Origin: DATHTK01 sp035463295
GTDB taxonomy: Bacteria; Actinomycetota; Rubrobacteria; Rubrobacterales; Rubrobacteraceae
Direction of reading: 5' to 3'
Assembly: GCA_035463295.1 (NCBI GenBank)
Contig: DATHTK010000115.1
Coordinates: 1 to 64,000, forward strand
Length of the DNA stretch: 64,000 nt
In this document: in pieces, positions 17,026 through 25,833 of the stretch
How positions within the stretch are numbered: the stretch's first letter is position 1
Layout: the number at the start of each line of letters is the position of its first letter
Program-made: the position numbers and the translations under genes
The notes under the pieces: model-generated
What the model saw: only the letters and a program-made list of their open reading frames with translations
Told to the model about the DNA's origin: nothing
Databases searched by the model: none

Positions 17026-18207
17026 GTGAGATTTGGCTTCTCTACGGCAGGTGAGTCGCACGGCCCCGCGGAGGTGACCCTGGTGCATGGGGTGCCCGCG
17101 GGGCTCGTGCTCGAGGCCGCGGACATTAACCGGGACCTCGCCCGGAGGCAGAAAGGCTACGGGCGGGGCGGGCGGCAGAAGATAGAGAGGGACGAGGTCG
17201 AGTTCCTGGGCGGCGTGCGCCACGGCTACACTCTGGGCTCGCCCGTGGCGATGCTCGTCCGCAACGACGACTACGCCAACTGGCGCGACCGGATGTCCCC
17301 GGAGCCCGTCGAGGAACCGGCCAAGCCCATAACGCTCCCCCGTCCGGGGCACGCGGACCTCGCCGGGATGCAGAAGTACGCCTTCGGTGATCTGCGCAAC
17401 GTGCTTGAGCGCTCCAGTGCGCGGGAGACGACGGCCCGCGTCGTCGCCGGGGGCGTGGCGAAGAAGCTCCTCTCGGGGTTCGGGATCGAGATAAAGAGCG
17501 CCGTCTACCGTATCGGCGGCGTCGCCTACCCCAAGGAGAGGGCCGCGCTAGAGGCGGCAAAGGCCGACGAGTCGCCCGTCAGATGCCCCGACCCCGAGGT
17601 CTCCGAGAAGATGAAGGCGGAGATCGATGCGGCCCGCTACGCCCGCGACGCGCTCGGCGGGGAGTTCGTGGTCGTCGCCGAAGGGTGCCCGCCCGGCCTC
17701 GGCTCCTACGTCGACTGGCGCGACAAGCTCGACGCCCGCCTCGCCGCGGCGATCCTCTCCATAAACGCCATGAAGGGCGTGGAGTTCGGGATGGGCTTCG
17801 GGCTGGCGGCCCGCCGCTCCAGCGAGGTGCAGGACGAGATCGTCCTGGGCGAAACCGACGGCCGCCTGGCTCGCGCGAGCAACCGCCTCGGCGGACTCGA
17901 GGGCGGGATGACCAACGGCGAGCCCGTGGTCGTCGCCGCAGCGATGAAGCCGATCTCCACGATCGCCCGGGCCCTGCGCACGGTGGACGTCGCGACCGGA
18001 GAGCCCGCCCGGGCCTTCAAGGAACGGGCCGACTCCTGCGCCGTTCCCGCGGCCGCCGTTATCGGGGAGTCGATGGTCGCAGTAGTGCTCGCGGAGGCGT
18101 TTCTGGAGAAATTCGGCTCGGATAATCTGACAGATATCCGGGCCGCCTACGACGCCTACATCCGCCGCGTGCGATCGGCCAGACCTCCCGACCGGGGCTC
18201 CCTATAG
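17026..18207 (+). CDS. aroC: chorismate synthase
   Basis: AroC converts 5-enolpyruvylshikimate-3-phosphate to chorismate using reduced FMN. The 393-residue protein shows the family blocks FSTAGESHG at the start, YGRGGRQKIERD (~45-56), SARETTARV (~133-141), GLEGGMTNGEPVV (~288-300) and MKPISTI after it. The start GTG 17026 places the conserved MRFGFSTAGES at the N-terminus. It heads the cluster aroC-aroK-aroB-aroQ; the enzyme before it in the pathway (AroA) is encoded 13 kb downstream. Confidence 0.97.
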   Translation: MRFGFSTAGESHGPAEVTLVHGVPAGLVLEAADINRDLARRQKGYGRGGRQKIERDEVEFLGGVRHGYTLGSPVAMLVRNDDYANWRDRMSPEPVEEPAKPITLPRPGHADLAGMQKYAFGDLRNVLERSSARETTARVVAGGVAKKLLSGFGIEIKSAVYRIGGVAYPKERAALEAAKADESPVRCPDPEVSEKMKAEIDAARYARDALGGEFVVVAEGCPPGLGSYVDWRDKLDARLAAAILSINAMKGVEFGMGFGLAARRSSEVQDEIVLGETDGRLARASNRLGGLEGGMTNGEPVVVAAAMKPISTIARALRTVDVATGEPARAFKERADSCAVPAAAVIGESMVAVVLAEAFLEKFGSDNLTDIRAAYDAYIRRVRSARPPDRGSL

Positions 18208-18222
18208 GTCTTGGAGGGACCG

Positions 18223-18711
18223 GTGGCGATAGTCGGCTATATGGGGAGCGGCAAGACGACCGTCGGACGTCTCCTCGCTCGCAAGCTTGGCTGGGAGTTC
18301 GTGGATCTCGACCGCGTGATCTCCGCCACCGCCGGGATGACGATACCGGAGATCTTCGCTCACCACGGCGAGGAGCGGTTCCGGGATCTCGAGTACCGCG
18401 CCCTCGCGGAGGCTCTCGATGGCGGCCGGGAGCGAGTCATCTCTTGCGGCGGCGGCGCCATAATGCGCCCCGAGAACCGCGACGAGCTCCGGAAGGCCGC
18501 GACGGTCTTCCTCGAGGAGGACCTCGAAGTTCTCTTCTCCCGTACCCGGGGCGCGGGCCGGCCACTGCGCTCGGCGAGCCGGGAGCAGTTCGACCGACTC
18601 TACGCCAAGCGCCTGCCGTACTACAGGGAGGTTGCAGACCTCGAAGTCCCCGTCGGGAAGCGTCGGCCCGGGGAGATCGCCGGGGAGGTGGCGCGTTGGA
18701 TGGGCGGGTAG
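18223..18711 (+). CDS. aroK: shikimate kinase
   Basis: Shikimate kinase adds the 3-phosphate to shikimate. The protein has the P-loop GYMGSGKTTVGRLLA at its start, the shikimate-binding Asp in FVDLDRVI, the FRDLEYRAL region and the GGGAIM loop. I prefer GTG 18223 (162 residues), because a GGAGGG (18213-18218) sits correctly before it and it leaves the usual short lead into the P-loop; TTG 18211 would add four residues. The 3' end overlaps aroB by 16 bases. Confidence 0.95.
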   Translation: MAIVGYMGSGKTTVGRLLARKLGWEFVDLDRVISATAGMTIPEIFAHHGEERFRDLEYRALAEALDGGRERVISCGGGAIMRPENRDELRKAATVFLEEDLEVLFSRTRGAGRPLRSASREQFDRLYAKRLPYYREVADLEVPVGKRRPGEIAGEVARWMGG

Positions 18712-19766
18712 AGGTCCCGGTAGCCCCCCCTTACCCGGTCGTGGTCGGCCCGGCGCAGGATCTCGCGACGGCCGTCTCGGGGGTTCTGGACCCCGGTCTG
18801 GGCGTCTTGGTTACCGACTCGAACGTCGGGCCGCTCTACGCGGCCCCGGTGCGGCGCGCGCTCGAGGGTGCGGGATGGGAGATCGCGGGCACGGTCGAAG
18901 TCCCGGCAGGAGAGGCGTCCAAGAGCCTCGCCGTCTACGCCGAAGCCCTCGGCGAGCTCGCTCGTATCGGCGCCGGCCGCGAGGCGACGCTGTTCGCGCT
19001 GGGGGGCGGCGTGGTTGGAGACCTGGGCGGCTTCGTCGCGGCAACCTACATGCGCGGCATTCGCCTCGTCCAGCTCCCCACATCCCTCCTGGCGATGGTG
19101 GACAGCTCGGTGGGCGGGAAGGTCGGAGTGGATCTCCCCGAGGGCAAGAACCTCGTCGGGAGCTTCTACCGTCCTCGCCTGGTCTTCGCCGACCTCGGCT
19201 GGCTCGCGTCGCTCCCCGCGCGCGAGCTCTCGTGCGGCCTCGCGGAGGTGATCAAGATGGGCCTCCTCTCCGGTGGTTCTTTCTTCGACGACCTGATGCA
19301 GATACGGGACGCCCGGGCCGCTGACCTCGACGCTCTGCAAACGCTGGTCCTCGACTCCGTCCGCTTCAAGGCCCGGGTCGTCGCCGAAGACGAGCTGGAA
19401 GGCGGACGCCGCGCCATTTTGAACTACGGCCACACCGTAGGGCACGGCCTGGAGGCCGCCGCCGGATACGCTCTGCCGCACGGGGAGGCGATATCCGCCG
19501 GGATGCTCGCCGCCGCCCGCCTCGCTCGAGATAGGTTCGGCGTAGACCTCGTGGAAGCGCACGAGGACCTGCTCCGCTGCGCCGGGCTGCCGCTCAGGGT
19601 GCCTGCCACCGACACGGACGCCGTGCTCTCCGCGATGGCCCGGGACAAGAAGCGTCGGGGCGGGGGCCTCAGGTTCGTGTTGCTCGAAGGCGTGGGCAAC
19701 CCCGCGTGGGGCGTGCCCGTCGGCGAAGACGAGGTTCGCCGCGCGATAGGGGCGGTCGTTGGCTAG
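18696..19766 (+). CDS. aroB: 3-dehydroquinate synthase
   Basis: AroB closes DAHP to 3-dehydroquinate using NAD+ and a metal ion. The 356-residue protein has the NAD-binding GGGVVGDLGGFVA, the LPTSLLAMVDSSVGGK block, the metal ligands in ELSCGLAEVIK and YGHTVGHGLE, and a C-terminal DKKRRGGGLRFVL. The start is TTG 18696 inside the end of aroK, with GGGGAGG seven bases upstream. The end overlaps aroQ by eight bases. Confidence 0.96.
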   Translation: MDGRVEVPVAPPYPVVVGPAQDLATAVSGVLDPGLGVLVTDSNVGPLYAAPVRRALEGAGWEIAGTVEVPAGEASKSLAVYAEALGELARIGAGREATLFALGGGVVGDLGGFVAATYMRGIRLVQLPTSLLAMVDSSVGGKVGVDLPEGKNLVGSFYRPRLVFADLGWLASLPARELSCGLAEVIKMGLLSGGSFFDDLMQIRDARAADLDALQTLVLDSVRFKARVVAEDELEGGRRAILNYGHTVGHGLEAAAGYALPHGEAISAGMLAAARLARDRFGVDLVEAHEDLLRCAGLPLRVPATDTDAVLSAMARDKKRRGGGLRFVLLEGVGNPAWGVPVGEDEVRRAIGAVVG

Positions 19767-20187
19767 GATCTTTATCCTAAACGGGGTCAACCTGGGCACT
19801 CTGGGCGAGCGTCGTCCAGAGGTCTACGGTAGCCAGTCCCTGGACGATGTGCGACGGTGGGCGCGCCAGGAGTTCCCCGACGCAGACCTCGACTTCCGCC
19901 AGACCGACCACGAGGGGGAGATGGTCGCCTGGATCCGGGAGTCCGCTACCTCCGACGGCGTCGTCGTCAACCCCGGCGCCTGGACCCACTATTCCTACGC
20001 CATCCACGACGCCCTCGAGGCTGTCTCTGTGCCGAAGGTCGAAGTTCATCTCTCTAACGTTCACGCTCGCGCAGAGGTCTGGCGGCACAGCTCGGTGATC
20101 TCGCCGGCCGTCGACGCGGTCGTTGCCGGGATGGGGACCTACGGCTATCTCGCGGCGATCGGGTACGTCTTGCGCCGGGTGGGATAG
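19759..20187 (+). CDS. aroQ: 3-dehydroquinate dehydratase, type II
   Basis: This is the small dodecameric type II enzyme that dehydrates 3-dehydroquinate. The 142-residue protein carries the family start NGVNLGTLGERRPEVYG with the flexible-loop Arg and active-site Tyr, the segment NPGAWTHYSYAIHDAL, and EVHLSNVHAR followed by HSSVISPAV with the catalytic His. The Trp in GAWTH, where Tyr or Leu is more usual, is a minor variation. TTG 19759 overlaps aroB. Confidence 0.96.
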   Translation: MARIFILNGVNLGTLGERRPEVYGSQSLDDVRRWARQEFPDADLDFRQTDHEGEMVAWIRESATSDGVVVNPGAWTHYSYAIHDALEAVSVPKVEVHLSNVHARAEVWRHSSVISPAVDAVVAGMGTYGYLAAIGYVLRRVG

Positions 20188-20191
20188 CGGG

Positions 20192-20219
20192 CTGACAGGC
20201 GCTTTATTTGTGCGATAAT
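20192..20219 (+). promoter_or_regulatory. sigma70-type promoter for efp
   Basis: CTGACA (20192-20197) and GATAAT (20214-20219) are separated by 16 bases, a near-consensus vegetative promoter right after aroQ. It would start transcripts near 20226, leaving a leader of roughly 85 bases before efp, and likely drives efp-nusB-ispA-tlyA-nadK-recN. Confidence 0.65.
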
Positions 20220-20312
20220 GGCGCGGCGTCTGCGCCGTGCAACATGTGAGGCAGGGGAGCCGCTTCGGGGTTCGCCGCGTCCTCGGGGCGTTTTCGAAGG
20301 GGAGTTTCGGTC

Positions 20313-20870
20313 ATGATATCCACCAACCAGTTCAGGAACGGGGCCGCCATCCGGGTCGATGGCAAGCGGTTCACGATCCTCTACTTCCAGCACGTCAAGC
20401 CCGGCAAGGGCGGGGCGTTCGTCAGGACGAGGCTCAGGAACCTGGACACGGGGGCTGTGATCGAGAAGACATTCCGGGCCGGGGAGAAGCTCGAGAACGT
20501 CAGGACGGAGTCGCGTCCGATGAGCTTTCTCTACCGGGATGGGGACTTGCTGTACTTCATGGACGCCGAGACCTACGAGCAGACCCTGGTCCCGGCGGAG
20601 GTCGTCGGCGAGGCGGAGGGCTACATCGTTCCAAACGGCACGGTCAGCGTGCTCTCGGCGGACGGGGAGGTCGTAAGCGTCGAGCCGCCGGCGCACGTGG
20701 ACCTCGAGGTGGTCGAGACGGATCCTGGGCTCAAGGGCGACACGGCTACCGGCGGGAGCAAGCCGGCGACCCTCGAGACGGGGATAGTGGTGCAGGTTCC
20801 GCTATTTATCAACGTGGGCGACCGGGTGCGGGTGGACACGCGCACGAACGAGTATTTGACGAGGGTCTGA
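20313..20870 (+). CDS. efp: elongation factor P
   Basis: EF-P relieves ribosome stalling at proline runs. The 185-residue protein has the three EF-P beta domains: the KOW-like start with FQHVKPGKGGAFVRTRLRNL (Lys in the tip loop PGKGG, the site modified in some bacteria), the central OB domain, and a C-terminal OB domain ending GDRVRVDTRTNEYLTRV. Five bases separate it from nusB. Confidence 0.97.
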   Translation: MISTNQFRNGAAIRVDGKRFTILYFQHVKPGKGGAFVRTRLRNLDTGAVIEKTFRAGEKLENVRTESRPMSFLYRDGDLLYFMDAETYEQTLVPAEVVGEAEGYIVPNGTVSVLSADGEVVSVEPPAHVDLEVVETDPGLKGDTATGGSKPATLETGIVVQVPLFINVGDRVRVDTRTNEYLTRV

Positions 20871-20874
20871 GGAC

Positions 20875-21294
20875 TTGAGCCGGAGAAGGGCGCGCAAGCA
20901 GGCGTTTCTGACGCTCTACCAGAGCGACGTGAACGAGGTTTCGATCTCCGAGACGTTCGAGCGCTGGCGGTCGTACCGGGGGGACCTGGAGGAGTACGCC
21001 GAGCGTCTGGCCGGCGGGGTCGAGCGCGAGAGGGAGAGCCTGGACGGACTGCTCTCGGAGGTCTCCGTCGGGTGGCCGCTGCACCGGATGAGCGTGGTGG
21101 ACCGTACGATCCTCCGGCTCGCGCTCTACGAGATGCTCAATGTCGAGGACGTGCCGCCCGAGGTGGCCATCAACGAGGCCGTCGAGCTCGCCAAGGGCTT
21201 CTCCGGGGAAGAGGCGCCCGCCTTTGTCGGAGGGGTGCTCAGGGGTGCCGAGAGCAGGGTCTTCGGCAAGGTGGGTCATGAAAGGCCGGGTTAG
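20875..21294 (+). CDS. nusB: transcription antitermination factor NusB
   Basis: NusB binds boxA RNA with S10 and supports rRNA antitermination. The 139-residue all-helical protein shows RRRARKQAFLTLYQSD at the N-terminus and the C-terminal signature DRTILRLALYEML with VAINEAVELAKGF. The start is TTG 20875; the efp-nusB order is a widespread arrangement. The end overlaps ispA by 17 bases. Confidence 0.96.
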   Translation: MSRRRARKQAFLTLYQSDVNEVSISETFERWRSYRGDLEEYAERLAGGVERERESLDGLLSEVSVGWPLHRMSVVDRTILRLALYEMLNVEDVPPEVAINEAVELAKGFSGEEAPAFVGGVLRGAESRVFGKVGHERPG

Positions 21295-22186
21295 CGCCTC
21301 TAGCAGCCGGGTCCGCTGGGAACAGCACCGGAGGACGTTCGAGACCTACCTGGAGGGGTTGAGCTTCACCGACGAGCCGCGCTTGCGGGGACTCGAGGAG
21401 GCGATGCGCTACTCCATGCTCGCCGGCGGCAAGCGCGTGCGGCCCACCCTTTGCATGGAGGTCGCGTGGGTCTTCGGCGTAGATCCGGCGCTCACGCTGC
21501 CCTCGGCGGCGGCCATAGAGCTCATCCATACGTACTCGCTCATACACGACGATCTGCCCGCGATGGACGACGACGACTACCGGCGCGGGCGGCCGACGGC
21601 GCACAAGAAGTACGGCGAGGCGATGGCGATCCTCGCGGGCGACGCCTTTTTCGGGGAGGCTCTGACGCTTATCACGGTGCACCAGCAAGGGAGCTGCGAG
21701 CAGGTCCTGGAGGTGGTGCGCGAGCTGGCGGACTCCACGGGGGTCAACGGGATGGTCGGCGGGCAGGTCATAGACATGGACCTCACCGGCGTCGGAGAGC
21801 GGGCGGATCCCGAGACGCTGCACATGATCCACCGCTACAAGACGGGGGCCCTGATCAAATCCTCCGCCCGGATCGGGGCCGTTCTGGCCGGCGCAGATGC
21901 GGATGGACAGGACGCCGTTTCGGAATACGCCTCGGAGCTCGGACTGTGCTTCCAGATAGTGGACGACGTGCTGAACGCTACCTCGACCAGCGACGCTCTG
22001 GGCAAGAGCGCGGGCAGCGACGCCGAGCAGGGGAAGGCCACCTTCGTCGGCGTCTATGGCCTCGACGGCGCCCGGCGCGAGGCCGACAGGGCCGTCGAGC
22101 GGTCTCTCGCCGCCCTCGCGCGCATCGCCGGGGACACCTCGGGGCTGCAGGAGATGGCCCTCTTCGTGCGCCACCGGGAGAGCTAG
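21278..22186 (+). CDS. ispA: polyprenyl diphosphate synthase (farnesyl/geranylgeranyl type)
   Basis: This all-helical trans-prenyltransferase joins isopentenyl diphosphate to allylic primers. The 302-residue protein has the KRVRP substrate site and the first aspartate-rich motif DDLPAMDDDDYRRGRPT with the two-residue insertion typical of bacterial FPP/GGPP synthases. The second motif reads DDVLN instead of DDxxD, so its last Asp is Asn. The GKSAGSDAEQGKATFV end of the active site is intact. Chain length cannot be fixed from sequence alone. Lack of a nearby xseA/xseB or dxs departs from the common cluster. Confidence 0.9.
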   Translation: MKGRVSASSSRVRWEQHRRTFETYLEGLSFTDEPRLRGLEEAMRYSMLAGGKRVRPTLCMEVAWVFGVDPALTLPSAAAIELIHTYSLIHDDLPAMDDDDYRRGRPTAHKKYGEAMAILAGDAFFGEALTLITVHQQGSCEQVLEVVRELADSTGVNGMVGGQVIDMDLTGVGERADPETLHMIHRYKTGALIKSSARIGAVLAGADADGQDAVSEYASELGLCFQIVDDVLNATSTSDALGKSAGSDAEQGKATFVGVYGLDGARREADRAVERSLAALARIAGDTSGLQEMALFVRHRES

Positions 22187-22195
22187 CCCCAGGCG

Positions 22196-22987
22196 ATGAA
22201 AGAGACCCACAAGCGGCTGGACGCCCTGCTCGTCGAGCGGGGCCTCGCCGAAACAAGAAGCCGGGCTCAGGGCCTGATCCTCTCCGGCGCCGTGCGCGTC
22301 GGTGACCGCGTCGTTACGAAGGCGGGCTCCCGCATCAACGTCCACGAGCCCCTCTCCGTAGCGCGGGGCGACCGCTTCGTCTCGCGCGCCGGTGCGAAGC
22401 TCGACCGAGCCCTGCAACAGTTCGGCATCGAGGTCGCCGGAAGGTTCTGCCTCGATGCCGGCGCCTCTACCGGCGGGTTCACCGACGTGCTCCTCAAGCG
22501 AGGAGCGGGGCGGGTGATCTCGGTCGACGTCGGCTACGGGCAGCTCGACTGGTCGCTGCGCAACGACGGACGGGTGACCGTTATGGAGCGGACCAACGTC
22601 CGTCGCTTGAGGGGCGAGGACCTCCCTTTCGCCCCGGACCTTCTCGTAGCGGACCTCTCGTTTATCTCGCTTGCGGTCGCCCTCGAAGGGATCTTCCGTA
22701 CGACGCCGGCGCTGCGCGAGGCGGTTCTGCTCGTCAAGCCCCAGTTCGAGGCCGGCCCGGAGCTCGTCGGCCGTGGGGGCCTCGTGCGCGACCCCGGAGT
22801 GCAGGGAGACGTGATCCTGCGCCTCGCGCGCTTCTTCGAGGGCCTCGGCTTCGCCGCTACCGCCGTCGCGCCCGCCGCGGTCGCCGGGCGGCGGGCGGGC
22901 AATCGCGAGTACCCGCTCCACCTCGTGCGCGGAGCGAAGAGCGCGCTAGACGAGGCCGGCGTGAGGGGGATCGTCGAGCGTGGCTGA
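22196..22987 (+). CDS. tlyA: TlyA family 2'-O-ribose rRNA methyltransferase
   Basis: TlyA methylates ribose 2'-O of cytidines in rRNA in mycobacteria, which affects capreomycin sensitivity. The 263-residue protein has an N-terminal S4 RNA-binding domain (KRLDALLVERGLAETRSRAQ, residues ~6-70). The FtsJ-like domain follows, with the SAM site CLDAGASTGGFTDVLL and catalytic-type LLVADLSFISL and LLVKPQFE segments. The tlyA-nadK-recN order is the same as in mycobacteria. Confidence 0.94.
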   Translation: MKETHKRLDALLVERGLAETRSRAQGLILSGAVRVGDRVVTKAGSRINVHEPLSVARGDRFVSRAGAKLDRALQQFGIEVAGRFCLDAGASTGGFTDVLLKRGAGRVISVDVGYGQLDWSLRNDGRVTVMERTNVRRLRGEDLPFAPDLLVADLSFISLAVALEGIFRTTPALREAVLLVKPQFEAGPELVGRGGLVRDPGVQGDVILRLARFFEGLGFAATAVAPAAVAGRRAGNREYPLHLVRGAKSALDEAGVRGIVERG

Positions 22988-23783
22988 GGGATACCCCGAA
23001 ATCCGGCGGGTCGGGATCGTGGCGAACCCGCGGGTCAGCGAGGGCTACTTCGACCGACTGGCATCGGCGCTCAAGAAGAGGGGCGTCCACATCGCCGACG
23101 TCAGGAGCGACGACCAGCCCGACGGTGAGACGGAGCTGGATCTGGTCTTCGTCCTCGGCGGCGACGGGACGATGCTCCGGGCCTCGCGGATGTACCCGGG
23201 GCGTGTGCTGCTGGGGGTGAACCTGGGCGAGGTCGGCTTCATGAGCGGGATGCTCCCGCAGGAGATCGAAGCCGGAGTCGAGAAGGTCCTCGGCGGTGGT
23301 CTCGAGGTCCAGGAGTACCGGATGCTCGATTGCCGCATCGCGGGGGAGCAGAGCCGCCTCGCGGCGAACGACGTCGTCCTCATAAAGAAGCGCCCGCACC
23401 AGCTGATCTCGGTCGACGTCTCGATCGGGGGCGAGGAGCTCTTCGCCTTCCGGTGCGATGGCTTTATCGCGGCGACCCCGCTGGGATCTACGGCTTACGC
23501 GCTCTCGGCCGGAGGACCGATCATCACTGGGGACGCCCGGTGCTACGTCCTCGTCCCGATCGCGCCCCACGCCCTAGTGAGCCGGCCGCTCGTCCTGGGC
23601 GATGAACAGGTCGCCGAGCTGAAACTCGTCGAGCGTGACGCGCTCCTCTCCATAGACGGCGCCGAGCCCCGCCACATACCCGCCGGCGGAACCGTCGAGC
23701 TCAGACTCTCTGACGAAAGCGTTAAGATAGGCCGGACCGAAGACTGGAGCTGGTGGCGAGCAGTGCGGAGGACCTTTCTGTAG
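22980..23783 (+). CDS. nadK: NAD kinase
   Basis: NadK makes NADP from NAD. The 267-residue protein carries the ATP-NAD kinase signature VLGGDGTMLRASR, the NAD-contacting Asn-Asp in LAANDVVL, and the GDGFIxxTPxGSTAY-like block (CDGFIAATPLGSTAYALSAGGP) in its expected place. The GTG start overlaps tlyA by eight bases. Confidence 0.96.
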   Translation: MAEGYPEIRRVGIVANPRVSEGYFDRLASALKKRGVHIADVRSDDQPDGETELDLVFVLGGDGTMLRASRMYPGRVLLGVNLGEVGFMSGMLPQEIEAGVEKVLGGGLEVQEYRMLDCRIAGEQSRLAANDVVLIKKRPHQLISVDVSIGGEELFAFRCDGFIAATPLGSTAYALSAGGPIITGDARCYVLVPIAPHALVSRPLVLGDEQVAELKLVERDALLSIDGAEPRHIPAGGTVELRLSDESVKIGRTEDWSWWRAVRRTFL

Positions 23784-25450
23784 TGCTGACGGAGATCTCC
23801 GTCGAGAACATCGCCCTGATCGAAGCGGCCACCCTTGAACTCTCGCCGGGGTTGAACGCTATCACCGGGGAGACCGGCGCGGGCAAGACCCTGCTCGCAA
23901 CCGCCCTCCAGATGCTACTCGGCGGCCGCGCCCGCTCCGAAGCAGTACGAGCCGGCGCGAAGCGCGCGACGGTCGAGGGCACGTTCGTTCTCCCGGATGA
24001 TGCCGCACCAGATCTCCTCGCCGGCGCTCTCGGCGACCTGGCCGAGGAGATCGACGCCGATGACGGCCTCGTACTGCGCCGCACCCTGACGGAAGATGGC
24101 AGGTCCCGCTGCTACGTCGGCGGCGTCTCGGTGCCGGTGCGGGCCCTCGCCTCACTCGGCGAGCGGCTCGTCTCCTACCACAGCCAGCGCGAGCAGGTCC
24201 GCCTCACCGAGCCCGCCGAACAGCTCGCTATCCTCGACGACTTCCTCGATGAAGACGCCCTCGCGACCAGGGGCCAACACGCCTCTCTCTGGCGGACCGT
24301 GGAGAGCGGCCGGCGCGAGCTGGAGGAGATGACCGCTGCCTCCGACGCCCGGCTGCGCGAGGTGGACTACCTGCGCTACCAGGTCTCCGAGCTCGAGTCG
24401 GCTGGCTATTCCGAGGCCGAGGTCGCCGACCTGACGCGCGAGCGCGACCGCCTCCGGAACGTCACCGATCTCCTGCAAACCACCGCCACCGCGGCCTCCG
24501 CACTCTCCTCCGAAGAGGGCGGCGCGATCGAAGCCGCCGCCCGCGCCGCAACGGAGCTCGAGAGAGCCGCACGCTACGACGAGAGCCTCTCAATCTGCCT
24601 CGAAAGACTCACCGGGCTCTCGGCCGAGCTGGAAGACCTCCTCTACGAGCTGAGATCCTACGTGGACGAGCTCGAGGCCGACCCGAACCGCCTGGAGGCG
24701 GTGGAGGACCGCCTCGCGGCCTTGCGGGCCCTCGAGCGCAAGTACGGCGCCGACGTCGAGGGCTACCTGGAGGAGGCCCGCACGCGACTCGCGCGCCTCG
24801 AGAACCTCGACGAGACGACCGCCGAGCTGGAGTCGAGGATAGCCGAGGGGGAGCGGCGCCTCGGGGAGCTCGCCGCGAGGATCACCACCGGCAGGAGGGA
24901 GGCCGCACAGAGGCTCTCGCAGAGGGTGCAGGAGAACCTGGCGGACCTCAACCTCGCCAGGACCACCTTCCGGGCGGAGCTCGCGCCGGCACCGCCGGGA
25001 CCTTCTGGTGCCGAGCGGGTGGAGTTCGTGATCCGTCCGAACCCCGGCGAGCCGGAGCTGCCGGTCAGGCGCTACGCCTCGGGCGGCGAGCTCAGTAGGA
25101 TCATGCTCGCCATCCGGCTCGCCCAGGAGACCATCGAGCCTGGCGCTACCTACGTCTTCGACGAGGTGGACGCCGGTATCGGCGGCGAGACCGCCACCGC
25201 TGTCGGGACGAAGCTGCGCGAGCTCGGCGAGCGCAACCAGGTCCTGACCATCACTCACCTGCCACAGATAGCCTCGGAGGCCGGAACCCACATCGTAGTC
25301 GCCAAAGAAGAGACCTCCGGGCGTACGATCACGCGCGTCCGCCGCGTCGAGGGCGACGAACGCCTCAAGGAGATGGCCCGGATGCTCTCCGGCCGCGTGG
25401 ACGAGGCCTCCCTCGCCCATGCCTCGGAGCTCCTCGTGGGTGGAGGCTGA
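23783..25450 (+). CDS. recN: DNA repair protein RecN
   Basis: RecN is an SMC-like ATPase that holds DNA near double-strand breaks. The Walker A GETGAGKT is at about residues 26-33, a long coiled coil occupies the middle third, and the C-terminal head has the ABC signature SGGELSRIMLAIRLA and Walker B TYVFDEVDAGIGGETA. I chose GTG 23783, which overlaps the nadK stop and gives the usual start LTEISVENIALIE; an in-frame GTG at 23753 would add ten residues. Confidence 0.95.
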   Translation: MLTEISVENIALIEAATLELSPGLNAITGETGAGKTLLATALQMLLGGRARSEAVRAGAKRATVEGTFVLPDDAAPDLLAGALGDLAEEIDADDGLVLRRTLTEDGRSRCYVGGVSVPVRALASLGERLVSYHSQREQVRLTEPAEQLAILDDFLDEDALATRGQHASLWRTVESGRRELEEMTAASDARLREVDYLRYQVSELESAGYSEAEVADLTRERDRLRNVTDLLQTTATAASALSSEEGGAIEAAARAATELERAARYDESLSICLERLTGLSAELEDLLYELRSYVDELEADPNRLEAVEDRLAALRALERKYGADVEGYLEEARTRLARLENLDETTAELESRIAEGERRLGELAARITTGRREAAQRLSQRVQENLADLNLARTTFRAELAPAPPGPSGAERVEFVIRPNPGEPELPVRRYASGGELSRIMLAIRLAQETIEPGATYVFDEVDAGIGGETATAVGTKLRELGERNQVLTITHLPQIASEAGTHIVVAKEETSGRTITRVRRVEGDERLKEMARMLSGRVDEASLAHASELLVGGG

Positions 25451-25833
25451 ACGCTCTGGGCGCGGCCCTGGCGCGCGGCAGGGCGCTCGAACTACCCGGC
25501 TACACGCGTACCATGGCCAGAATATCGACCGCTTCCTCGAGGAGCTCGGCACGCAGATCGCCGGGCGAGCTGCATTTCGCGGACCGTTTCTTCTGAACAC
25601 TACTCACGCCCCCGGTAGCAATACCGATCCGGCGTGGACAACGACGCTATTTTCTTTTCGGCCCAAAGGGCGTATCATGCTCCGTGATGCGGGCGCTGCT
25701 TTCTTTGGGATGCGGTCTTCGGGTATCTACCTCTGGTCCTCTCTCCCTCTGGCGCACACTTTTTTCGCATCATCCCGGCTCGTAGAGGAGGTAGGAGTAT
25801 TACGGCGGTGAGATCTTTGGGGGCGCGCAAGCG
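25451..25833 (+). other. 383-base gap between recN and pyrG
   Basis: No gene can be supported. A 130-codon open frame runs through most of it (25419-25811) but begins inside recN, has odd composition and resembles nothing. The stretch is less GC-rich than its surroundings, with AT-rich words such as TATTTTCTTTTC near 25648 and TATCAT at 25673. These could belong to a pyrG promoter, though no clear -35/-10 pair is seen. In mycobacteria this place holds steA and mctB between recN and pyrG; both are missing here. Confidence 0.5.

Noticed and set aside
20237..20878. A 213-codon frame overlapping efp in another frame
   Set aside because: efp is certain and the alternative protein is Gly/Arg-rich noise.
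25419..25811. A 130-codon frame in the recN-pyrG gap
   Set aside because: It starts inside recN, resembles nothing, and the gap has weak codon structure. A decayed gene cannot be excluded.
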